DNA of 64,000 bases from contig NZ_WOFO01000008.1 in NCBI RefSeq assembly GCF_010993705.1, positions 48,112 through 112,111 on the forward strand. Direction: 5' to 3'. The position numbers and the translations under genes are program-made. Position 1 is the first letter of the stretch, and every line of letters begins with the position of its first letter. The notes beneath the pieces were generated by a model. The model was not told where the DNA came from, did no database searches, and was given only the letters and a program-made list of their open reading frames with translations. This stretch comes from Cyclobacterium sp. SYSU L10401. GTDB taxonomy: Bacteria; Bacteroidota; Bacteroidia; Cytophagales; Cyclobacteriaceae. Of this stretch, positions 51,235-60,367 are shown in pieces.

Positions 51235-51334
51235 ATGAAATCGACACGATTAAAATCATCATTAAACACACAGGGCAATGATTATTTTAATCGTCAAAGA
51301 TTCCATCTGACCAATAAAAAAAAATTATAAACAG
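51235..51334 (+). repeat. Leader element copy C (dispersed ~100-bp 5' leader), flanked by 20-bp repeats
   Basis: 100 bp, identical to copy A for the first 79 bases; inverted-repeat arms at 51248-51263 and 51277-51292. It ends directly at the start codon of the MBL/rhodanese gene. AAAATTATAAGCAAATGAAA (51221-51240) and AAAATTATAAACAGATGAAA (51321-51340) lie exactly 100 bp apart and agree in 18 of 20 bases, so this copy looks inserted by recombination at a start-codon region. Confidence 0.9.
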
Positions 51335-52756
51335 ATGAAAATAGAACAAATTTATACCGGTTGTCTGGCTCAGGGAGCCTATTACATTGAATCCAACGGA
51401 GAAGCGGCTATTGTGGATCCCCTAAGGGAGGTACAGCCTTATATCGAAAAAGCAGAACGGAATGGAGCTACCATCAAATACATATTTGAAACCCATTTTC
51501 ATGCCGATTTCGTATCAGGTCACCAGGATTTATCCGCCAAAACAGGCGCTAAAATAGTATTCGGTCCTACAGAAATGGCCATGGGTTTTGATGCGATTGT
51601 TGCCAAGGATAATCAGATTTTCAAATTGGGAGGTGCTTCCATCAAAGTGATCCATACCCCAGGTCATACCATGGAAAGTTCGGTGTTTTTATTGACAGAT
51701 GAGGAGGGAAAAGATGTCGCCTTATTTACTGGAGACACTTTATTTATCGGGGATGTGGGTAGACCTGACCTGGCTCAGAAAGTAATCAAAGACCTGACAC
51801 AGGAAAAGCTGGCAGCCCATTTATACGATTCCCTGCGGGAGAAGATCATGCCACTGCCCGATCACCTGATCGTCTATCCCGCCCATGGAGCAGGAAGTGC
51901 TTGTGGGAAAAACATGAGTAAAGAGACCAGTGATACCTTGGGAAATCAAAAGAAGACGAACTATGCATTGCAGGAAATGTCGAAGGAAGCATTTATTCAA
52001 GAGGTCCTTACTGGCCTCACCCCTCCGCCGGCTTATTTCCCTCAAAATGTGTTGATGAATATTCAGGGATATGACAGCATTGATTCGGTGTTGGACAGGG
52101 GCCAACAGGCGTTATCACCTGCTGCTTTTGAAGCGGCGGCCAATGAGACAGGTGCTGTGGTGTTGGATACCCGGGCGCCGGAGCAATTTGCCAAAGGCTT
52201 TATTCCCAATGCCATCAATATAGGGATCGATGGAAGTTTTGCCGTTTGGGTCGGTACTTTAATTCCTGATGTAAAGCAAGAAATTCTGGTGGTAGCGGAT
52301 GAAGGCAGGGAGGAAGAAGTCATCACCCGCCTGGCAAGGGTAGGATATGACCATGCCCTGGGATACCTGAAAGGGGGGGTAGATGCCTGGAAAAAGTCCG
52401 GAAAAGATTTGGACCATATTTCAGTTGTTTCAGTTGAGGAATTGGCTGCTCTGACTGATAAAGTGAAAGATATCAAAATTTTGGATGTCAGAAAGGCCAG
52501 CGAACACCAAAGCGAACACCTGATAGGTGCAGAAAATTTACCGCTGGATTATATCAACGAAAATATGGCCGAGATCGACAAGGAGAAACCTTATTACGTG
52601 CACTGTGCCGGAGGTTATCGGTCCATGATCTTCAATTCGGTATTGAGAGCAAGAGGATATGAGAATCTGGTAGACATTCAGGGTGGATTTGATGCCATAA
52701 AAGCATCAGGTAAGTTTCCGGTGAGTGATTACGTTTGTCCTACTACCTTATTATAG
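51335..52756 (+). CDS. Persulfide-dioxygenase-like MBL-fold hydrolase fused to two rhodanese domains
   Basis: 473 aa. The metallo-beta-lactamase domain (about 1-250) has the metal ligands in FETHFHADFVSGHQD, HTPGHTMES and LFTGDTLFIGDVGRPD, as in ETHE1/persulfide dioxygenases. Two rhodanese domains follow: the first (VVLDTRAPEQFAKGFIPNAI) lacks a catalytic Cys (loop VVADEGRE), and the second has an active Cys in YVHCAGGYRSM. It probably oxidises glutathione- or protein-bound persulfide to sulfite. It starts at the terminal ATG of leader element C. Followed by a terminator, then a porin and YeeE genes. Confidence 0.92.
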   Translation: MKIEQIYTGCLAQGAYYIESNGEAAIVDPLREVQPYIEKAERNGATIKYIFETHFHADFVSGHQDLSAKTGAKIVFGPTEMAMGFDAIVAKDNQIFKLGGASIKVIHTPGHTMESSVFLLTDEEGKDVALFTGDTLFIGDVGRPDLAQKVIKDLTQEKLAAHLYDSLREKIMPLPDHLIVYPAHGAGSACGKNMSKETSDTLGNQKKTNYALQEMSKEAFIQEVLTGLTPPPAYFPQNVLMNIQGYDSIDSVLDRGQQALSPAAFEAAANETGAVVLDTRAPEQFAKGFIPNAINIGIDGSFAVWVGTLIPDVKQEILVVADEGREEEVITRLARVGYDHALGYLKGGVDAWKKSGKDLDHISVVSVEELAALTDKVKDIKILDVRKASEHQSEHLIGAENLPLDYINENMAEIDKEKPYYVHCAGGYRSMIFNSVLRARGYENLVDIQGGFDAIKASGKFPVSDYVCPTTLL

Positions 52757-52782
52757 GCGCATTTTTGGTTGATGTGTTGGTT

Positions 52783-52813
52783 AATGGCAGGACCTGGTTT
52801 CCTGCCATTTTTA
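52783..52813 (+). terminator. Intrinsic terminator after the MBL/rhodanese gene
   Basis: Arms AATGGCAGG and CCTGCCATT (52783-52809), followed by TTTATAA; about five T residues are in the run. Confidence 0.8.
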
Positions 52814-52858
52814 TAACCTTCATCCTGAGGTGACAATTATCACAATAATAAGCAAAAA

Positions 52859-54268
52859 ATGAAAGGTTATATCCACTGTTTTCCGGCCTGCTTGCTATTT
52901 GGATGGTTACTTTCATTCGGATTTTCTGTACAAGCACAAGAGGGAAGTTATGATTCAGCGATTCATTTTGAGAATGGGAATCTGGCCTCTTTCGTAAAGA
53001 GTGGTGAATTTGATTTCCACATGCGTAGCTTTTTCATGCAAACCCTGAATAAAGGAGAATTGGTTGATTATGCTACCTGGGGTTTAGGCGGAGGTATGGG
53101 ATATTACAGTCCTTCTTTTAAGGGTTTCCATGTGGGTTTTAGTGGGTTCTTTGTCTTTCAGCTTTATGAGCAAAACCTGAGGAAAATTGATCCCACTACG
53201 GGATCTAATAACCGGTATGAAATCCTGCTTTATGACATGAACGATTTTGAAAACAGCAAGGATTTGGATCGCCTGGAAGAACTTTACTTAAGTTATTTGA
53301 AAGGGGGGTTTAAGGCAACCTACGGAAGGCAAAAAATCAATACACCTTTGCTCAATGAGCAGGATAACAGGATGCGGCCCAATTTATTCAGTGGCTTAAC
53401 CTTACGATACAGAGCCTCTGATTGGAAATATACCCTTGGCTGGTATGATCATGTGACCATGAGGGGTACCGTTGATTGGTATGGAGTTGGGGAGTCTTTT
53501 GGTGTATATCCATTTGGTAGAAATGTTTCCGGAGCAGCGTCTGCTTATAAAGGTAATATTCATTCGAAAGGAATCGGACTGGCCGGTATTTCGAATAACC
53601 ACGAGAAGCTGGGGCATTTTCAGTATTGGAGTTATCTTGCCGAGAATGTTTTCCAATTGCAGTTTGGACAATGGGATAAACATTTTTCCCGCGGGAAGCT
53701 AACCTTTAATGTTGGTTTGCAGGGTTTCTACCAGGGAGCCCTGGGTTTTGGAGGAAATCAGGATCCCGACAAAACCTATATGCTTGCCGGGGAAAAAAGT
53801 CAGGGTTTTGGAATGAAGCTTGGATTGACTGATAGCCAACAAAGTATTTCTTTTAATCTGCTTCGCATTGCCGACAATGGGAGGTTTTTATTCCCGCGGG
53901 AATGGGGCCGGGAGCAGTTTTTTGCCAGCCTTCCAAGGGAAAGATTTGAAGGAAACGGTGATCTTACTGCTTTAGCAGTTAAGTATAACTGGACACCCAG
54001 TGATCGATTGCTCCGTGGAAACCTGGGCATGAGCCTGGTGTCTGCTTCGGATACAGACAATTACCGGTTGAATAAATATGGCGTACCTTCATACTTTCAT
54101 TTCTCCGGAGGGCTTGATTTACCTTTGGAAGGGTATTTGGAAGGAATGGATTTAAAATTCCTGTTGGTAAACAAAACGGCAAGTTCTCCTAAAAAAATCA
54201 CAGAATTGAGCCGTATCAACAGGGTGGATTTATGGAACATTAATTTTATCGTTGATTATAGATTTTAA
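52859..54268 (+). CDS. OprD-like outer-membrane porin
   Basis: 469 aa. Signal peptide (CFPACLLFGWLLSFGFSVQA) then a mature region resembling OprD-family porins: YATWGLGGGMGYYSPSFKGF, LYLSYLKGGFKATYGRQKIN and a KINTPLLNEQDNRMRPNLFS segment. The C-terminus NINFIVDYRF ends in the aromatic expected of an outer-membrane barrel. It probably lets small anions or sulfur compounds in for the YeeE/YedE transporters encoded next; this is inferred from position. An intrinsic terminator separates it from the upstream MBL gene. Confidence 0.75.
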   Translation: MKGYIHCFPACLLFGWLLSFGFSVQAQEGSYDSAIHFENGNLASFVKSGEFDFHMRSFFMQTLNKGELVDYATWGLGGGMGYYSPSFKGFHVGFSGFFVFQLYEQNLRKIDPTTGSNNRYEILLYDMNDFENSKDLDRLEELYLSYLKGGFKATYGRQKINTPLLNEQDNRMRPNLFSGLTLRYRASDWKYTLGWYDHVTMRGTVDWYGVGESFGVYPFGRNVSGAASAYKGNIHSKGIGLAGISNNHEKLGHFQYWSYLAENVFQLQFGQWDKHFSRGKLTFNVGLQGFYQGALGFGGNQDPDKTYMLAGEKSQGFGMKLGLTDSQQSISFNLLRIADNGRFLFPREWGREQFFASLPRERFEGNGDLTALAVKYNWTPSDRLLRGNLGMSLVSASDTDNYRLNKYGVPSYFHFSGGLDLPLEGYLEGMDLKFLLVNKTASSPKKITELSRINRVDLWNINFIVDYRF

Positions 54269-54292
54269 AAAAACAATTAAAAAAGAAAAAAA

Positions 54293-54874
54293 ATGGAACA
54301 ATTAATAGAATGGATCAAGCAGCCCTGGCCATGGTATATAGCCGGGCCCCTGATAGGATTGACCGTACCTGCATTATTGATCATAGGGAATAAATCCTTT
54401 GGTATTTCCTCTTCCCTGAGGCATGCCTGTGCCGCTTGTATCCCAGCCAAGATTCCCTTTTTCCAATACGATTGGAAGAAGGAAACCTGGAATATGCTGT
54501 TTGTTTTGGGTATATTTTTGGGTGGAATAATTGCAGCTGTATTTCTTTCCAATCCAGACGCAATAGTGGTGGCAGAAAGCACCCAGGAGGATCTGGCCCA
54601 ATTGGGAATTACGGATTTCAGAAACCTGCTTCCGGCAGATATCTTTAGCTGGAGCAACCTATTTACGTTAAAGGGCTTATTCTTTTTCGTTATTGGCGGT
54701 TTTCTGGTGGGATTTGGAACCCGGTATGCCGGCGGTTGTACTTCGGGGCATGCGATCATGGGGATCAGTAACCTTCAATGGCCTTCATTGCTGGCCACAA
54801 CATTCTTTATGTTGGGAGGTTTTGCCATGACTCACCTGATTCTTCCCTACATCATGCAGTGGGTTGGTTTTTAA
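54293..54874 (+). CDS. YeeE/YedE sulfur-transport protein, first half
   Basis: 193 aa, about five helices. The YeeE/YedE signature [20 protein letters not shown] (with conserved Cys in GGCTSGH) and a second motif [12 protein letters not shown] are present. Family members import thiosulfate or related sulfur compounds. The second half-type protein follows at 55061. Lies 24 bp downstream of the porin gene. Confidence 0.88.
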   Translation: MEQLIEWIKQPWPWYIAGPLIGLTVPALLIIGNKSFGISSSLRHACAACIPAKIPFFQYDWKKETWNMLFVLGIFLGGIIAAVFLSNPDAIVVAESTQEDLAQLGITDFRNLLPADIFSWSNLFTLKGLFFFVIGGFLVGFGTRYAGGCTSGHAIMGISNLQWPSLLATTFFMLGGFAMTHLILPYIMQWVGF

Positions 54875-55060
54875 TCAAGGACCAGGGATCAGGGATAGAA
54901 AGTTAAGGAATGAAGGCCTCAAAGGTAATTTAACAGTGGGACAGGTTTCCAAACGGTCCTGGTGGCCATTAATAAAATGCTGCCATCCGAATTTGGGCCG
55001 GGCCATAAGGAAGCATACTTCATATAATTCATTAAACAAAAGATTTCAATTCAATATAAA

Positions 55061-55549
55061 ATGAAAGTAAAGGAAAAAATCGAAACCAATCCGCAGGAAT
55101 GCGAAGCACCCAATATGAGGAAATCCGGTGAGTCCGGATGGAATCTCCTGAGGTACCTGATCGTAGGTGTTTTGTTTGGGATAATATTTGTCAAAGCTGA
55201 GGTCATTTCCTGGTTTCGGATTCAGGAAATGTTCAGGCTACAGTCGTTCTTTATGTATGGTGTAATTGGTTCCGCCATCCTGGTAGGGATCATCTCCATA
55301 CAAATCATCAAAAGGTTTGGCATCAAAACATTAAGCGGAGAGCCCATCAAGATTGCAGATAAGGAATTCAGGAAAGGACAGGTGATAGGAGGCTTTATCT
55401 TTGGCCTGGGTTGGGCACTGACAGGTGCATGCCCCGGACCATTATTTGCGCAAATCGGGTCGGGTTTCTCAGTAGTACTCGTGACCTTACTTAGTGCCAT
55501 AGCCGGAACCTGGGTATATGGTAGGTTTGCCGATAAATTACCAAACTAA
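55061..55549 (+). CDS. YeeE/YedE-family / DUF6691 sulfur-transport protein, second half
   Basis: 162 aa, four helices. The motif GFIFGLGWALTGACPGPLFA, with Cys in TGACPGP, is the counterpart of the GGCTSGH motif in the first gene. Two small YeeE/YedE-like proteins encoded together are a known arrangement. The start ATG 55061 is clear. The 186 bp between the two genes contains no obvious gene. Ends at an intrinsic terminator. Confidence 0.85.
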   Translation: MKVKEKIETNPQECEAPNMRKSGESGWNLLRYLIVGVLFGIIFVKAEVISWFRIQEMFRLQSFFMYGVIGSAILVGIISIQIIKRFGIKTLSGEPIKIADKEFRKGQVIGGFIFGLGWALTGACPGPLFAQIGSGFSVVLVTLLSAIAGTWVYGRFADKLPN

Positions 55550-55559
55550 AGGGACTAAG

Positions 55560-55593
55560 GCCGGACAAGCTGTAAAAGCGGTCCGGCTTTTTT
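55560..55593 (+). terminator. Intrinsic terminator after the sulfur-transport genes
   Basis: Arms GCCGGAC (55560-55566) and GTCCGGC (55581-55587) followed by six T residues; overlaps the end of the convergent smc gene by a few bases. Confidence 0.85.
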
Positions 55594-58500
55594 ATATTTC
55601 CTCCCCGTCATTTTCCACCAATTCCCGAAGGTCTACAGGGACCACCCTTGAAATACCTGCTTCTATCATGGTAATACCATAGATGATGTCTGTGCTGGCC
55701 ATGGTTCTTTTATTGTGGGTGACGATAATGAATTGGGATTCATTGGAAAATTTCTGAATGATCTGATTGAATTTATCAATATTGGCATCATCCAATGGCG
55801 CATCCACTTCATCAAAAATACAAAAAGGAGCAGGTTTCAACAGGTAGATGGAGAATAGCAGCGAGGTGGCCGTCAGGGTCTTTTCTCCTCCGGAAAGCTG
55901 ATTGATAGACAAGGGCCTTTTTCCCTTGGGTTTGGCAATGATTTCAATGCTGCTTTCCAGGGGTTGGTCGGGGTCGGCCAGTTTCAGGTCACAATCATCT
56001 TCTTCCGTAAAAAGGGAGCGGAAGACCTTGACAAAATTGGCTTTAATTTTTTCAAAGGCATCCAGGAAAGTCTCCCTGGCCACCTGGTCGATTTCATTGA
56101 TGGTAGTGACTAGCGATGCCTTGGCTTCCTGCAGATCATCTCTTTGTTCGGTGATAAAGGTGTGCCTTTCTTTGATTTCATCATAAGCTTCCATGGCCAT
56201 GGGATTTACCGGGCCCATTTTTTCAAGTTTTTGCCTGGCTTTGCCGACCTCCTCTTTGATAAATGCCTCCTCTTTACCTTCAAATTGGGCATCCAGTTCC
56301 GGCTCCTCTTTCATCATTTGGTCCAGGTCAATTTCAAACTCCACACTTAACCTCTCCTTTAGGCCATTGAGCTTGAGGTTGATCTCATTGGCCGCCTGTT
56401 GTAATTCCATTACCAGGTTATCCACTTGTTCTTTGCGTTTCTGGATTTCCCGTATGGCCTTTTCTGCCTCGTCTATTTCACCCCGGACGGCATAATAATC
56501 TTTTTCAGCTTCATTGACGCCCTTCTCTATGTCTTCTTTTTCACCATAAAGTTCAATGAGCTCATCATCTTTGACCTCATTGTTGTCAATCAGGGATTTG
56601 ATCTCCTGGTCTGTGCGACTCATTTCCAGTTGGGCCGTTTCAATCCGTTCCTTGCTGTTTTCGAAGGTGCTTTGTTTGAAACCTATTTCCTGCTCTATGC
56701 TTTGCAGCTTGTTCAGGTGTTGGTGGTATTGAATATTTTCTTCGTTGTATTGTGAAGAGCGAAGGGAAAGATCTTCTGCCGCCTCCTGTAAGGTCAGGTT
56801 AATTTCATTGATTTCCTCCTCCAGATTGGCAAAATCTTCCTTTTCACTGGCCAGCTGTGGTACCAGTGCCTCCAACTCTTCGGTTAGCTGGAACAGTCTT
56901 TCCTGTATGTCTTCCTTTTTATTGGCATTGGAGGAAAGCATTTCCGCCAATTGCTCTTTTTTAGTTTTCAGTGAAATGTATTCCTGATTCAGCTCATTGA
57001 CTATTTTTTGTTTTTCCTCCAGTGGCTGCTTGAAATTAATCGCTTTTAATTTGGAAACCTCTGCGTTCTTTTTATCAAGATTGGTTCGGACTTCACTGAT
57101 CTTTTTCTGCAGGGACTTGATGTCTTTGTCGAGTTTTTCCAGGTTCTTAGCCCTGCCTATCCTTTTTCCTTCAAACAAGCCGACAGAGCCTCCTGAGATG
57201 GTGAATTGGCGGTCAATAAATTTACCGCTTTCTGTAATAAAAATGGCTTCCTGAGACTTAGGGACCTGGTGTATGTCACCATTGAAAATGTATACATCGT
57301 CCAACAGGTAGGCTATAAGGGGCGCATATTTGGAATCGTATTCAATAATTTCGGTAGCTGCCACGGCATCAGAAAACAGTTTGTTCTGAGAGGGCCGGAA
57401 TTTTTCAAACCTGTCTAAAACGAAAAAATGTGCCTTACCTTTTCCTGCATCACTCAATAATTTCACTGCTTCAATGGCTTCCTTATCCGTTTCAACCACA
57501 TAATAGTTCATGTAGTTTTCCAGAAAATTTTCTATGGTGACCCTGTATTTTTCATCTGTGGTCAGTATATCGGAAAGCAGCGGTTTGTTTTTTCCCCAAC
57601 TGCTGTTTTTCTTTAAAAATTTAATGGCCTCCGGAAAGCCTTCCAGGTTATCCACCAGAGATTTGGTAAGCTGATATTCGTTACTTTTGGCATCCAGCTT
57701 CCGGTTGATCTGGGTCAATTCCTCACGGATAAGATCCAGGGTACGGCTCGCATCCTCCTGTTTCAGTTGATGGCTTTCTTCTTCCGACTTAATCTGCTGT
57801 AATTCCTTGTTTTCTCCCTCTAATTGATGTTGTATGGATTTTAAACTTTCAGTAAATCCGGCCAGATTTTCCACCTGGCTGCTGTCATCTGTTGCCGTTT
57901 TTTCCAGCTCTTGCCTGAGGCTATTCAATTGAATCTGTTTTATCTCCTGGCTTTTTGTGAGCTGATACATCTCGTCCCTTTTTCGGGAAAAGGTGCTTTG
58001 GAGGACTTTTTGTTGCTCTTGCTGGGTATTGTGCTGTATCTTTTTTTCCTCGTAGATCGCTTTTAGCTCCTGGACAAGTTGCTCTTTTTCTGCAATCAGT
58101 TTTTCAGCAACTTGTTTTTCCTGTTCCAAAGACTTTATACTGAACCCTGCTCTTTCATTGCTTTTTTTATCCTGTTCGATCTGGGTCCTGAGTTGTTCGG
58201 ATTTATCCTGAAGAAAGCGCAACCGCTCGTTTTTAATTTTTTTGTCACTTTCAAACTGACGGATTTTCAGGACATGTTCATTAAGTGCCTTTTGTCGGGA
58301 ACCCAGGAGCTTCTCCTTATTCACCATTCCTGACTTCAGTGCTTCCAGAGCAGCTTCCTTTGCAGCAATGCCTGAATTAAGTTGTATTTTTTGATCACTT
58401 TCTGCTTCCAGCTTCTGGTTGATGCTGATCAGGGCATCACTTTGGTCTTTTACGCTTTTTTTGGCCAGCGCGATGCTTAATGACTTGTATTCTTGTTTAA

Positions 58501-59152
58501 GTTCGAAATAGCGTACTGCTTGCCTGGCCTGCTTTTCCAGGGATTTCAGGTTTTTTTCTATTTCAAACAAGAGGTCCTCAACCCGGTCCAGATCGGCATC
58601 GGTATCCTCAAGTTTCCTTAAGGTCTCTTTTTTTCTGGTTTTAAATTTGGAGATTCCGGCCGCCTCTTCGAACAGGTCTCTTCTCGAATTGTTTTTATCG
58701 TTGAGCAACTCATCGATCATTTTCAATTCAATGATTGCATAGCTGTTTGAATTGATGCCGGTATCTAAAAATAAGTTGGTGATGTCTTTAAGCCGACAGG
58801 TTACCCCATTCAGCAGGTATTCGCTTTCTCCGGAACGGTAGTACCTCCTGGTGATGGTCACATGGGTGTATTCGGTCGGCAGCAGGTTTTTGGTGTTTTC
58901 AAAAGTCAGGGAGACCTCTGCCATGTTGAGTGGTTTACGGTTTTTAGTCCCATTAAAAATGACATTCTCCATCTTGTCCGAGCGCAGCATCCTGGTTTTT
59001 TGCTCGCCCAGTACCCATCGGATAGCATCTACCACATTGGATTTCCCACAGCCATTGGGCCCTACAATACCAGTGATACCTTTATCAAAATGGATCAATA
59101 CTTTATCACCGAAACTTTTAAAGCCTCTTATCTCAAGTTTGGAAAGCTGCAT
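55592..59152 (-). CDS. smc: Chromosome segregation protein SMC
   Basis: 1186 aa, the usual SMC length. Head: FKSFGDKVLIHFDKGITGIV and Walker A VGPNGCGKSNVVDAIRWVLG. Two long coiled-coil arms flank a hinge near residues 520-640 (LSDILTTDEKYRVTIENFLE, SGGSVGLFEGKRIGRAKNLE). C-terminal signature LSGGEKTLTATSLLFSIYLL and Walker B CIFDEVDAPLDD are intact. It compacts and segregates the chromosome with ScpA and ScpB, which are not in the window. Its end converges with the sulfur-transport genes. Confidence 0.96.
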   Translation of the reverse strand: MQLSKLEIRGFKSFGDKVLIHFDKGITGIVGPNGCGKSNVVDAIRWVLGEQKTRMLRSDKMENVIFNGTKNRKPLNMAEVSLTFENTKNLLPTEYTHVTITRRYYRSGESEYLLNGVTCRLKDITNLFLDTGINSNSYAIIELKMIDELLNDKNNSRRDLFEEAAGISKFKTRKKETLRKLEDTDADLDRVEDLLFEIEKNLKSLEKQARQAVRYFELKQEYKSLSIALAKKSVKDQSDALISINQKLEAESDQKIQLNSGIAAKEAALEALKSGMVNKEKLLGSRQKALNEHVLKIRQFESDKKIKNERLRFLQDKSEQLRTQIEQDKKSNERAGFSIKSLEQEKQVAEKLIAEKEQLVQELKAIYEEKKIQHNTQQEQQKVLQSTFSRKRDEMYQLTKSQEIKQIQLNSLRQELEKTATDDSSQVENLAGFTESLKSIQHQLEGENKELQQIKSEEESHQLKQEDASRTLDLIREELTQINRKLDAKSNEYQLTKSLVDNLEGFPEAIKFLKKNSSWGKNKPLLSDILTTDEKYRVTIENFLENYMNYYVVETDKEAIEAVKLLSDAGKGKAHFFVLDRFEKFRPSQNKLFSDAVAATEIIEYDSKYAPLIAYLLDDVYIFNGDIHQVPKSQEAIFITESGKFIDRQFTISGGSVGLFEGKRIGRAKNLEKLDKDIKSLQKKISEVRTNLDKKNAEVSKLKAINFKQPLEEKQKIVNELNQEYISLKTKKEQLAEMLSSNANKKEDIQERLFQLTEELEALVPQLASEKEDFANLEEEINEINLTLQEAAEDLSLRSSQYNEENIQYHQHLNKLQSIEQEIGFKQSTFENSKERIETAQLEMSRTDQEIKSLIDNNEVKDDELIELYGEKEDIEKGVNEAEKDYYAVRGEIDEAEKAIREIQKRKEQVDNLVMELQQAANEINLKLNGLKERLSVEFEIDLDQMMKEEPELDAQFEGKEEAFIKEEVGKARQKLEKMGPVNPMAMEAYDEIKERHTFITEQRDDLQEAKASLVTTINEIDQVARETFLDAFEKIKANFVKVFRSLFTEEDDCDLKLADPDQPLESSIEIIAKPKGKRPLSINQLSGGEKTLTATSLLFSIYLLKPAPFCIFDEVDAPLDDANIDKFNQIIQKFSNESQFIIVTHNKRTMASTDIIYGITMIEAGISRVVPVDLRELVENDGEEI

Positions 59153-59281
59153 GCAGGTTCATTTAGTGCCAAACAAATTTAACCCAATCCGGTCAATTTG
59201 CAAGAAAGGAGGAAGGCAGATATCAAATAAAAATTAGCCTGAAACCATGGCCCTGGAGATGGTATAGCTGTTGGGTCTCTC

Positions 59282-59710
59282 TCAGTTGATGGTGTCTTTG
59301 TTTTTGGTAATGACGATATTTTTATCAAAGAGATTATAAATCTCCGTAAATACCTGTGGATAGACTGGTTTTTCAAGATAACCGATTACCTGGGGGTATT
59401 TGTTGGATTTCGCTTTATCTGCAGGATCAGTAGATGAGGTTACCATTACTACCTGGATCTTATTTTTATAGGTTTTTTCTTGTAGCAATTCCAAAAAAGA
59501 CCATCCATCCATGACCGGCATATTGATATCCAGAAATACCAAAATGGTATCAAAATCATCTTTCCTGTTTTCCAAAATCTGAAAGGCCAGTTTACCATTT
59601 TCAGAGGTATGTATCGGACCATCAATGGGAGATGTTTTGACTATTTTTTTAATATAATGAAGGGTCAAAATATCATCATCTACTATTATGGTTTCAAGTT
59701 TCTGTTTCAT
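59282..59710 (-). CDS. Stand-alone response-regulator receiver protein
   Basis: 142 aa, receiver domain only. Acidic pocket VDDD near 11-14, phosphoacceptor Asp in VFLDINMPVMDGWSFLE, conserved Thr/Ser in VVMVTSSTDP and Lys in IGYLEKPVYP. No output domain and no kinase gene adjacent, so it works as a shuttle or inhibitory receiver. It follows smc in direction, separated by 129 bp. Confidence 0.9.
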   Translation of the reverse strand: MKQKLETIIVDDDILTLHYIKKIVKTSPIDGPIHTSENGKLAFQILENRKDDFDTILVFLDINMPVMDGWSFLELLQEKTYKNKIQVVMVTSSTDPADKAKSNKYPQVIGYLEKPVYPQVFTEIYNLFDKNIVITKNKDTIN

Positions 59711-60367
59711 GCTGCAAATTTATTTAACCCGGAAATCCCAGCTTTTAAAATTAAATCTTCTGTCTTTCGAATTTATGACTTAATACAAGATAAACAAAAC
59801 CGAATTTAAAAAAATAAGGTTGAAATTCAAAAAAATAACCTGAATGCAGATATATATAATTCTTGAAATAATAAGTATAATTTAATACGGTTTTGAAGAA
59901 ATGAAATGAACCCCCTTATTCCAAATGTTTCCAATAAAATGTGGTTTATAGGTGGAGAATATTCACTGGTGATTTTTTTAAACTAACAGGGTAAATTCAA
60001 TAATATTTTTGGGGTCAGAATAATCTTTTCAATAAAATGCATTTAAAAAGGGCATTAGTGGGCTTCATATTCGTCTCTTTTAATCAGTCAAATTAAATCT
60101 TAGAAAAAGTATAAAAGTAATTAGCCCTATTTTGTTTATTGTTTTCCTATTGCCACTTTATTAGTTTATAACAGCAATGAAAAAGTAATATTCAAAAATA
60201 TATACGGTAAAAATTATTTAAATTACTTGAAAATGCTTTGTAAAAATATTTCTTGGACCTGATTTTTTAATCGGTTATATTTAAAATATAATTAGAGAAT
60301 ATTGGATTATTTAAACTATATACTTTATTCACTTAAAAGCAGTTTTTAACTAAAAAAAGAAAAAATC
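59711..60367. other. A/T-rich gene-free region
   Basis: 657 bp, strongly A/T-rich, between divergent response-regulator and bactofilin genes. No open frame with coding character, no tRNA and no clear hairpin is seen. It presumably holds promoters for both genes. The low GC contrasts with the window average. Confidence 0.6.

Noticed and set aside
25322-51334. Leader elements as classical MITEs with terminal inverted repeats
   Set aside because: The ends ATGAAATCGACACG and CTGTTTATAAT (complement) do not match each other; only an internal inverted repeat exists, and target-site duplications are not seen at copies A and B.
54864-55064. 66-codon frame between the two YeeE/YedE genes
   Set aside because: Overlaps both neighbours, low-quality composition, no start context; treated as intergenic.
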